This document shows, piece by piece, positions 1 to 6,596 of a stretch of 17,369 nt of DNA. Numbering within the stretch: position 1 is the stretch's first letter; every line of letters begins with the position of its first letter. This stretch comes from Clostridia bacterium (GTDB lineage: Bacteria; Bacillota; Clostridia; CAKSNL01; HGM11501). The stretch spans positions 1-17,369 of the forward strand of contig JAFPCL010000159.1 of the NCBI GenBank assembly GCA_017390225.1, read 5' to 3'. Below the pieces are notes generated by a model. That model was given only the letters and a program-made list of their open reading frames with translations, was not told the origin of the DNA and did no database searches. Both the position numbers and the translations under genes were made by a program.

Positions 1-816
1 ATATGCCGCAACCCCATCCTCACCTGCATAGCGAATCAGTTGTGTGTTATACAGAATACCAACGAAAGATCCTGATATACCGGATACCAATTCCGAAGCT
101 CCGTTGGTCGTTGCACGAAAGACAGCCTTTTTGTCGAACTTTGTTTTCCCCAATTGCAAAAGACTTGTGTTTTTGAAAGAGAAATAGAAAAGCGGAATAC
201 CGCCACCTAATATCTGACTGATGGCGGTTGCAATTGCCGCACCTTTTATTCCCCATGAAAAAAGCCCGACAAACAAAGCATCCAAAAAGATATTGGCAAA
301 GCCTGCAATAAGGGTTGTATATAGCCCCAATTTCGGCTTTTCCGCCGTTACAAAGAATATTTGAAACAAAAATTGCAGATTCCAAAAAGGCATGGAAACC
401 AAAAGAATATTCCCATAACGAATTGCAAGTGAAAGCATTTCACCATCTGCTCCCAAAGCTTGCATGAAAGGCTTTAAAAGAAAAAAACCTACAACCGAAA
501 AAACAACGCCTAACAAAAACGAAATATATACAAAAAGAGAAAACAACCGTTGGGCTTTCTCGGATTTTTTCTCACCTAAAGTTTTTGCAACCAAAGCACT
601 GCCGCCAACGCCAAACATATAACCAAAGGTTGCCAGAATATTCAGCACCGGATAAACAAAATTAATTGCAGCGAGTGCTGTTTTTCCCGCAAAATTCGTA
701 ACAAAAAATCCATCAATCACACCATAAATTGATGTGAATACCATCATTACGATGGCAGGAAACGTAAATTTTAGTAATTTTCTATATGTAAAATGATCGG
801 ACAAACCAACAGACAT
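1..816 (-). CDS. MATE family multidrug/toxin exporter, 5' part (C-terminus outside window)
   Basis: Reading leftward from ATG 816, an open frame of 272 codons runs off the window edge without a stop. It is strongly hydrophobic with regularly spaced membrane segments. Residues 16-38 (FPAIVMMVFTSIYGVIDGFF) and the following stretch up to GGSALVAKTLGEKK have the typical first-half pattern of MATE exporters, which are cation-coupled membrane antiporters of about 450 residues with 12 segments. A second half-repeat starts near residue 228 (DKKAVFRATTNGASELVSG). About 60% of the gene is present. The start is supported by GGGGAG about nine bases upstream and by a consensus promoter. The gene is divergent from a Nim-like gene. 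The substrate cannot be told from sequence. The family call is confident; the subgroup is not resolved. Confidence 0.88.
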   Translation of the reverse strand, partial: MSVGLSDHFTYRKLLKFTFPAIVMMVFTSIYGVIDGFFVTNFAGKTALAAINFVYPVLNILATFGYMFGVGGSALVAKTLGEKKSEKAQRLFSLFVYISFLLGVVFSVVGFFLLKPFMQALGADGEMLSLAIRYGNILLVSMPFWNLQFLFQIFFVTAEKPKLGLYTTLIAGFANIFLDALFVGLFSWGIKGAAIATAISQILGGGIPLFYFSFKNTSLLQLGKTKFDKKAVFRATTNGASELVSGISGSFVGILYNTQLIRYAGEDGVAAY

Positions 817-836
817 TATGTATAATCTCCCCAACA

Positions 837-850
837 TGAAAGTGCTTTCA
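837..850. promoter_or_regulatory. Inverted repeat at the MATE transcription start, possible operator
   Basis: TGAAAG-TG-CTTTCA forms a 6+6 inverted repeat with a two-base centre. It overlaps the expected transcription start of the exporter gene, immediately after the -10 box. The position suits a repressor site. That is inference from location and symmetry; no regulator gene is in the window. Confidence 0.4.
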
Positions 851-878
851 TTATATAAGACAAAAATCACTTTGTCAA
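850..878 (-). promoter_or_regulatory. Sigma-A promoter of the MATE exporter gene
   Basis: On the minus strand TTGACA (878-873) is followed after exactly 17 bases by TATAAT (855-850). Both hexamers are perfect consensus matches. The -10 lies about 34 bases before the ATG at 816. Such a strong promoter on an exporter gene suggests control by a repressor, and an inverted repeat sits directly downstream. Confidence 0.85.
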
Positions 879-889
879 CCTTTTATATC

Positions 890-918
890 TTGCAAATTCT
901 TTGGTTTTATGTTAAAAT
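890..918 (+). promoter_or_regulatory. Sigma-A promoter of the Nim-like gene
   Basis: TTGCAA (890-895), a 17-base spacer and TAAAAT (913-918) precede the gene. The -35 boxes of this promoter and the divergent MATE promoter are only 11 bases apart, so both could be controlled from one site. Because transcription would begin near 925, the in-frame ATG at 909 cannot be the start codon. Confidence 0.7.
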
Positions 919-950
919 CACCGTATCAATTACAAAGGAGAAGTTATCAT

Positions 951-1421
951 ATGTTCCGAGAACTGACACGAAAAAAACAACAACTGACGAACAATGAATG
1001 CCGAGAATTATTAAAAAAAGAAGTGCGTGGCGTATTAGCTCTTTTGGGGGACGATGCGTATCCTTATACGGTTCCCATAAATCATTATTACGATGAAAAA
1101 GAGCATCGGATATATTTCCACAGTGGCAAATTCGGACACAAAATTGATGCTATAAAAAAGCATCCAAAAGCCTCTTTCTGTGTATACGACAGTGGTTATC
1201 ACAAGGACGGGCACTGGTCTTTAAATATTAAAAGTGTGATTCTTTTCGGAAAAATCACTATTTTACCGAATGTACCTGAAGAAAAAATCATCGCTTTATG
1301 CCATAAATTTACCGAAAATGACACATACATTCAAAATGAGATTAAAGCTTTTTCCGCCAATACTTTAGTGTTTGTTTTGGATATTGAGCATATGACCGGC
1401 AAGCTCGTCAATGAAGCATGA
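951..1421 (+). CDS. Pyridoxamine 5'-phosphate oxidase-like flavin-binding protein (Nim family type)
   Basis: A 156-residue protein of the split-barrel FMN-binding fold. Seen in sequence: an N-terminal helix region (ELLKKEVRGVLALLGDD, about 19-35), the strand pair YPYTVPINHYYDE (37-49), IYFHSGKFGHKIDAIKKHP (54-72) and ASFCVYD (74-80), which together match the NimA/PNPOx-like pattern. Members include 5-nitroimidazole reductases that confer drug tolerance, but most are uncharacterised reductases, so substrate and resistance cannot be claimed. ATG 951 is chosen because AAAGGAG at 934-940 lies ten bases upstream; an upstream in-frame ATG at 909 falls inside the promoter. It is divergent from the MATE exporter, a plausible detoxification pair. 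The gene is visibly richer in A/T than those to the right. Confidence 0.85.
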   Translation: MFRELTRKKQQLTNNECRELLKKEVRGVLALLGDDAYPYTVPINHYYDEKEHRIYFHSGKFGHKIDAIKKHPKASFCVYDSGYHKDGHWSLNIKSVILFGKITILPNVPEEKIIALCHKFTENDTYIQNEIKAFSANTLVFVLDIEHMTGKLVNEA

Positions 1422-1597
1422 AGCAAATCATTAGCGATTTTATTTACGATAATTTATGGAATCGAGCCCGGATAATCCGTGCTTTTCGCAAGAAAACAAT
1501 TAAAGAAGATGTTTATTTAAAAAACAAAATTTGCAGGGCGTGCCGACTTGGCACGCCCTGTATTAAATTTTCGATATTCTATGCGCAATTTTCATAA
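1418..1597 (+). CDS. Possible 59-residue ORF overlapping the Nim-like gene, perhaps a gene remnant
   Basis: An ATG at 1418 overlaps the preceding stop in the arrangement ATGA, typical of translational coupling. The frame stays open for 59 codons and ends at TAA 1595-1597. It is basic, beginning MKQIISDFIYDNLWNRARII, and its last third is encoded by the palindromic repeat at 1531-1562. I recognise no family. It may be the 5' remnant of a gene truncated by arrival of the repeat, or chance. Only the ATGA overlap and bacterial-looking N-terminal composition favour it. Confidence 0.2.
   Translation: MKQIISDFIYDNLWNRARIIRAFRKKTIKEDVYLKNKICRACRLGTPCIKFSIFYAQFS
1531..1562 (-). terminator. Palindromic repeat acting as probable terminator of the dtd-HD operon
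   Basis: CAGGGCGTGCC (1534-1544) and GGCACGCCCTG (1550-1560) form a perfect 11-bp stem around a 5-base loop. Read on the minus strand, the stem is followed by CAAATTTTGTTTTTT, a good U-rich tract. It lies about 70 bases beyond the stop of the HD-domain gene and on its strand. A related copy occurs at about 17129-17155, so it is also a dispersed repeat. Confidence 0.65.
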
Positions 1598-1631
1598 AAT
1601 CAATGCTACCGAAACTTCACATTCCGCTTTT

Positions 1632-2288
1632 TCACATCATTCTTGTGCCGTTCATCACAAGTCCAAACTGAAGCCCCAGCTTTAGTGCGGCTTTGCGGCA
1701 CATAATCATACGCCCCATGAAAATCTCAAAATAGTCCACCGGAGTGCAAAATTCTTCGTCAACCTCTACAAACAGATCAATTTTTGTGTGTGCCCTGTTA
1801 ATCGAAAGATCTGTTTTTGTGACGGAGTAGTTGACTCTATCGTGCTGATCGAAGCTCATAATATCGCTGTTGCGCACACGAGATCGTCGAACATCGGATT
1901 TATCTGCCAACACAAGTGCGGCGGCGATATCGGACACGGGGGCGCCTGTGCCTTCATCATGATTGCCGATGGCGGCAATCACTTCTCCGATGTCGGCGGC
2001 AGGAAGATTCATATGACTTAATATATTCAAAGCCATCAAAGCGCCGCTTTGGGCGTGCTCGGTGCGGTTGATGAGATTTCCTATATCGTGAAGTCCTGCC
2101 GCAATCTTTGCCAATTCAATCACATGCTCCGAAAATCCGAGGGTAGACAGAATCATGGCGGCACGGCTTGCCACCACACCCACGTGCGCAAAGCTGTGCT
2201 CTGTGTAGCCGATTTCTTTTAATGTTTCGTCTGCCTTTTTTATATAAGCGCGTACATCTTCATTTTTCATTACGTCTTCATATGTCAT
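1632..2288 (-). CDS. HD-domain phosphohydrolase
   Basis: A 218-residue cytoplasmic protein with a metal-dependent HD domain. The expected ligands are visible: H31 and H35 in HSFAHVGVV, the H67-D68 pair in GLHDIGN, H78, H110-D111 in IGNHDEGTG, and D129 in LVLADKSDVRRSRVRN. HD proteins hydrolyse phosphomonoesters, phosphodiesters or nucleotides; this subgroup is widespread in Clostridia without an assigned substrate. It starts three bases after the dtd stop, and GGAG for its ribosome site lies inside the last codons of dtd, so the two genes are surely cotranscribed and probably coupled. The C-terminal part (about 165-218) is not HD-like; I cannot assign it. The operon ends at a hairpin near 1531-1562. 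Confidence 0.82.
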   Translation of the reverse strand: MTYEDVMKNEDVRAYIKKADETLKEIGYTEHSFAHVGVVASRAAMILSTLGFSEHVIELAKIAAGLHDIGNLINRTEHAQSGALMALNILSHMNLPAADIGEVIAAIGNHDEGTGAPVSDIAAALVLADKSDVRRSRVRNSDIMSFDQHDRVNYSVTKTDLSINRAHTKIDLFVEVDEEFCTPVDYFEIFMGRMIMCRKAALKLGLQFGLVMNGTRMM

Positions 2289-2291
2289 TTT

Positions 2292-2729
2292 TCACATCTC
2301 CAGCCAAATGGTAAAAGGTCCGTCATTGGTCAGCGACACCTGCATATCCGCCCCGAAAATGCCGCGCTCGACCTTGGAAAAAAGAGCGGTTGCCTGATCC
2401 GCAAAATAATCAAACAGGCGTGAAGCTTCCGCAGGCGGTGCTGCCCCCATAAAGCTCGGGCGGTTGCCATGGGAGCAGTCGGCATACAGGGTAAACTGCG
2501 ACACGGCAAGAAGCTCTGCCCCGACGTCCTTTGCCGCCAGATTGGTTTTTCCGTTTTCGTCCGCAAATATGCGAAGTTTATAGATTTTATCCAGCATTTT
2601 TTTCACGGTTTCTTCCGTATCTTCGCCGCCGATACCGACAAAAGCCAGATAGCCTTGCTCGATAGCACCAACCGTTTTTCCGTCAACAGAAACGGAAGCA
2701 TTTTGTACTCTTTGTAATAATACGCGCAT
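2292..2729 (-). CDS. dtd: D-aminoacyl-tRNA deacylase
   Basis: A 145-residue protein, the normal length for Dtd, the homodimeric cytoplasmic enzyme that hydrolyses D-aminoacyl-tRNA and so keeps D-amino acids out of proteins. Seen: the start MRVLLQRVQNASVSVDG, the catalytic SQFTLYAD motif (77-84, Thr80), NRPSF (89-93), GIFGADMQVSL (123-133) and the Gly-Pro element in NDGPFT (135-140). The usual consensus reads NxGPVT, so Phe replaces Val here, a minor deviation. The start at 2729 has AAGGAG five bases upstream. It is the first gene of a two-gene operon with the HD-domain gene. The upstream 207-base gap has no clear promoter but contains a large hairpin. Confidence 0.95.
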   Translation of the reverse strand: MRVLLQRVQNASVSVDGKTVGAIEQGYLAFVGIGGEDTEETVKKMLDKIYKLRIFADENGKTNLAAKDVGAELLAVSQFTLYADCSHGNRPSFMGAAPPAEASRLFDYFADQATALFSKVERGIFGADMQVSLTNDGPFTIWLEM

Positions 2730-2816
2730 ATTTTCTCCTTTTCTCCATGAGAGGACATAAAATCATGGCAGAAATAAAATGCAGATTCCTTTTTATTTGG
2801 TATTCTGAAACTGCAC

Positions 2817-2864
2817 ACAACCAAACACAAAGGCATATCATTGCACGCCTTTGTGTTTGGTTGT
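2817..2864. repeat. Perfect 18-bp inverted repeat between dtd and the dockerin gene
   Basis: The left arm at 2817-2834 (ACAACCAAACACAAAGGC) is the exact reverse complement of 2847-2864, with a 12-base loop. Neither side carries a classical run of T directly after the stem. On the minus strand, downstream of the dockerin gene, the distal arm is itself U/G-rich (GCCTTTGTGTTTGG), so an inner stem AAAGGC/GCCTTT followed by that stretch could terminate transcription. It stands 73 bases after the dockerin gene's stop and about 88 bases before dtd. The remainder of 2730-2936 shows nothing I can name. Confidence 0.6.
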
Positions 2865-2936
2865 AAATACTTATGTACTTTTTTTCATTTCTCTGATTCC
2901 AACAAATTGTTTTTTAAGTTATCTTTATCCCGTATT

Positions 2937-5900
2937 TTATTTCCAAGACCCCGTACTGAGATAGGTCAAAAGCACCACAAGGTCATTCATCAAAACCCTG
3001 CCATCTTCGGTGACATCGGCGTTTTTCATGCCTTGCTCGGACAGTTCTGCCCCGGAGGACAGATAAGCCAAAAGAAGCACCAGGTCGTTCATGCGAACTT
3101 CGCCGTCACAATTCACATCACCGCGGATTACGGTAACTTCCGGCTCATTGACAGTAATCGTAACATTTGCGGTCACCCCTTCAAAGGCGCAGGTCACGGT
3201 GATATCTCCGGAAGACTTTGCCGTCACGATATTGCCGGAAATTGCAACAGATTCCGCCGGTGTTGCGGTGAGAAGAAGCCCTTCGCTCACGGTCTTTTTC
3301 GTGCCGTTGTTGTAGGTAACAACAGCCGTAAAGGTCGCTGATTCTCCGATTTCAAGGGTTGTCACATCCGAGGAAGCCTCGATGGAAACCGCTTTGACTG
3401 CCGTCACGCGGATGGTGAGCGTAGCTGTCATACCCTGATAGATGGCGGTAATGGTTGCTACTCCTTCGGTGGTTGCCGTGTAGGTTTTACCGTCGATTGA
3501 GCCGATATCTGTGCCCAAAAGCACTTCCGCAGGCACCGTTGTCCCGTCGGAATATAAAAGCTCAGCCGTGATTTCTACCGTCTCGCCCACAAATAAGTCT
3601 GTTTGATCTGCACGCACTTGAATTCCTTCCAATGTAACGAGCGGTGCAGGGGCAGGATAATCCATAGCAAAGGCATTGGGAATCGTCACTTCATCGCTTG
3701 TGGCAACACCCGTGATATGGTTGATGGCTTTCCCTTTATCAATCCAGTTGGTCTTGTAGGTTTTCGAAAGAGTTTTATCTGCACCATCATAGAAATCCAC
3801 AACGGTGCTGTCCATCTCGGATATAGCGGAAACCTTAGCAAACAAAATCGACATAACCTGCACACTTTCTCCTACCGATAAACCGGAAGAGCCGCTTGCC
3901 GAGCCGATACAGCCGTAAATCAGATGATTCCCCCCGGCATCGGTCATATTCGTTGCCACATAGACGGAATCCTGTGCACGGGTTGCCGTGACGGAATCCT
4001 GTGCCTTATAGCCCGATTCTCCGTATTTTGCTTTGATTGTGCCGTTGGTCATGCTCGGATTCATGGGAACAAGTTGTTCGGGATCAAAAGACAAAGATAC
4101 ACCAACGGTGTTGAAGGACAGGCGATCGTGCAGATACACACGAGCAACCACAATCTCGCCGCCGGGTGTTGTGTCGCCGACGATTTTTTCATCGTCTACA
4201 TTATAGTAATCAAAATAATTTGCATATTCTTCTAAAACAACGGTCATGCCGGCGCCTTCGGTATACAGTGCCGTTTTACCGTCGGGCAAATAGATGACTT
4301 CGGGAAGCACAACATGTAGGTCGGCTGTTGCAGAAAACGTTTTATAATTTGCCATAATCGTCACGTCGCCGTACTCGATACCGATAGCCTTGTTTTCGTT
4401 TAAAGCCACAATGCCATCTTTAGACACACTGTACGTTGCCGCCACTTCTTCTTTGTATCCGTTGTCCAACGTATAATATGCCGTCAAAACAGAAGGTGCG
4501 CCTTTGGTAATCCGGGTAGGCTCTGCCGTGAAGTTGAAACCTTCTCTGACGATATAGGAAACGGTAATACTACCGCCGGATATTGTTTCGTTATCTGCAT
4601 TTCTGGCATAGAACACAAGTGTGTCACTGTAAGTACCCGGTTGGGTCTTCATGTTCGGCGTATAGTCGCCGCCGGAGGTGAGATAACCGTGATTCAGAAA
4701 TCCACCCTTGAAATGCAAATCTTCAATAGAAGACATCATCTGATTGGCTTTTATAAGAGCCGCTTCTTTGACGTTCGGTGTGCCTTTATTATCAATGGTT
4801 ATGCTGAGAATATTTCCCAGATTCATCCCGTCAATAACCGTTAATGCAACCTCCGTCGTAAATGTAGCATTGCCGCTCTTGACGGATATCTGTAATGTTA
4901 CGGTACCGATCGCCGTTGCCGTAATCTGTGTAGAGGAAGAAAGAGAGCCAATGGATGCAACACCTTTTTTGCTTGCTGTTACAGAGGTAGGAATCACGGT
5001 TTTTGCATAAGTCTCGCCGGTTTGCTTGTTCACAAAGGTGCCCGTGACAACCAGCTGTGTCGTTTCGTCGATATCTAAAGATGCACGGGATAATTTTGCG
5101 GAAATACCACTCAAGGTGTCACCCTCCACATAGGTGGCGTAGTAGCTGATTGTGGTGCCGTTGTTCCCCAGGTCAGCTACCACCGATGCAGTAGAATAGA
5201 TTTCGGGTGCGCCCGTGCCGGACAGACGACTCCATCCGCTGAATTTAAATCCATCTCGAATCGGCTCGTTGACAGACGGATATTTGTCGCCGTAAGTCAC
5301 GGTCTTTTGTGCTAAAATCGTTTTCTTGTCATTGTCATAGAAAACAATATTGTAGGATTTTTTTGCAAAATAAGGCTTAATGACAACCTCATCAACGGTG
5401 CTTTTTGCATAGCCGCCGTATCCTTTATGGAAATCAATCCCCGTGACAGAATTTTTGTTTTCTGCCAGCACATCAACGGTGGATGTGTAGGTCGTGCTGT
5501 CGGAATACGTTCTTTTTTCCGCTTCAATCTTTGTGGTATAATAACCGCTGTGTGGGTAAGCAGTAACAGACAGCGGACGGTTGACCACAAATTTTTCGCC
5601 GTCTTTTATTTTGCGCGATACAATGCCACTGTCCGAAGGTTCGTTCACGAAAATCTCCATACTGCCGCCGCTTGCCGTGCCGTATTTTGCCGTCCAAACG
5701 GTATCTACAAGCAAAATCATCGGATTGGCACCGACAACACCGCGCCCGTTACCGGTGATGATGCAAACCATATAATAACCCATACCGCGAGTTGCCGTAA
5801 TCGCCTGCATATCCAGCAAAATCTGATTGGAAGAAGCAAGAACCTCGATACCGCTAAAACCACTCAAGTCATACCATGCACCGGCATCGTTGTCGTAATA

Positions 5901-6506
5901 ACGCACACTGACATATGCCGTAAGTGCTGTCTTCGGAAGCTCCCAGCTCACTTTAGGTTTACTATATCGTTCCACACGGAAAGAACTGCCGTAAGCGGCA
6001 TCCGTGCCATTGAATTTCACATTGACAGCCGCCCCAATCTGCGAAGGTTCGCTCGGTCTGACATAAAAATATCGAATAGGGCTGACACCAATAGCGCTGT
6101 TGATGGCATAAATGCGATACAGCCCCGGCTCTTTCGGCACAAAAGCGCCGCCATCGGACATATACCAATACAGTGATGCATTGGTGACAATGCCTTCACG
6201 GGAGTACACATTCGAAGATCCGGCATCCTGCCAGACATCCGATGCGCCGGATTTATCAATGTTTAAAACTGTGGAATTGTTGATATTACTTCCATTACGC
6301 GTGCCGGTGAGATAGACCGTATCACCAACGACAATTTTGTCCAACGCCACATGGGAAGCAGTTAAAACTTCCCCTGCCGGATCGTTGTGTTTCGTGTACT
6401 CTATCCCTGTCACGTCAAAACTAATCCATGATGCAAAAATCGGTGCTGTCATGCAAACGAAAACCAAAGCCAGGAATACAATCCCCAAAAACAATTTTTT
6501 TCTCAT
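2937..6506 (-). CDS. Secreted multidomain surface protein: InlB-type repeat, Ig-like domains, cohesin-like domain, dockerin
   Basis: A 1189-residue exported protein. Residues 1-25 form a signal peptide (KK, hydrophobic core, cut near APIFAS). About 385-460 resembles a Listeria-Bacteroides InlB-type repeat (NIVFYDNDKKT, DGFKFSGWSR, YYATY). Bacterial Ig-like (Big_2-type) domains appear at about 464-558, 653-735, 957-1036 and 1038-1122. Residues about 783-920 look cohesin-like (GVSLSFDPEQLVPM, then LSVGESVQVMSILFAKV). Residues 1129-1186 are a type I dockerin with two calcium-loop repeats starting DVNCDG and DVTEDG; both have Met-Asn at positions 10-11, usually the recognition pair. There is no LPXTG motif, C-terminal membrane anchor or visible catalytic domain. 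Inferred role: adhesion or scaffold-type protein docked on a cohesin-bearing surface. The start has AAGGGATG about ten bases upstream. I found no convincing promoter in the 90-base gap before it. Confidence 0.85.
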   Translation of the reverse strand: MRKKLFLGIVFLALVFVCMTAPIFASWISFDVTGIEYTKHNDPAGEVLTASHVALDKIVVGDTVYLTGTRNGSNINNSTVLNIDKSGASDVWQDAGSSNVYSREGIVTNASLYWYMSDGGAFVPKEPGLYRIYAINSAIGVSPIRYFYVRPSEPSQIGAAVNVKFNGTDAAYGSSFRVERYSKPKVSWELPKTALTAYVSVRYYDNDAGAWYDLSGFSGIEVLASSNQILLDMQAITATRGMGYYMVCIITGNGRGVVGANPMILLVDTVWTAKYGTASGGSMEIFVNEPSDSGIVSRKIKDGEKFVVNRPLSVTAYPHSGYYTTKIEAEKRTYSDSTTYTSTVDVLAENKNSVTGIDFHKGYGGYAKSTVDEVVIKPYFAKKSYNIVFYDNDKKTILAQKTVTYGDKYPSVNEPIRDGFKFSGWSRLSGTGAPEIYSTASVVADLGNNGTTISYYATYVEGDTLSGISAKLSRASLDIDETTQLVVTGTFVNKQTGETYAKTVIPTSVTASKKGVASIGSLSSSTQITATAIGTVTLQISVKSGNATFTTEVALTVIDGMNLGNILSITIDNKGTPNVKEAALIKANQMMSSIEDLHFKGGFLNHGYLTSGGDYTPNMKTQPGTYSDTLVFYARNADNETISGGSITVSYIVREGFNFTAEPTRITKGAPSVLTAYYTLDNGYKEEVAATYSVSKDGIVALNENKAIGIEYGDVTIMANYKTFSATADLHVVLPEVIYLPDGKTALYTEGAGMTVVLEEYANYFDYYNVDDEKIVGDTTPGGEIVVARVYLHDRLSFNTVGVSLSFDPEQLVPMNPSMTNGTIKAKYGESGYKAQDSVTATRAQDSVYVATNMTDAGGNHLIYGCIGSASGSSGLSVGESVQVMSILFAKVSAISEMDSTVVDFYDGADKTLSKTYKTNWIDKGKAINHITGVATSDEVTIPNAFAMDYPAPAPLVTLEGIQVRADQTDLFVGETVEITAELLYSDGTTVPAEVLLGTDIGSIDGKTYTATTEGVATITAIYQGMTATLTIRVTAVKAVSIEASSDVTTLEIGESATFTAVVTYNNGTKKTVSEGLLLTATPAESVAISGNIVTAKSSGDITVTCAFEGVTANVTITVNEPEVTVIRGDVNCDGEVRMNDLVLLLAYLSSGAELSEQGMKNADVTEDGRVLMNDLVVLLTYLSTGSWK

Positions 6507-6596
6507 ACATGCTCATCCCTTCATTTTTTATATCAACGGTTGCGCTTATGCACATCCCGAAGTACCAAAATAACCATCATATACATTTCATCTTCT

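Noticed and set aside
5427..6176. 249-codon open frame on the plus strand inside the dockerin gene
   Set aside because: It is antisense to a well-supported gene with signal peptide and domains, has no recognisable family or ribosome site, and its composition looks like a shadow frame.
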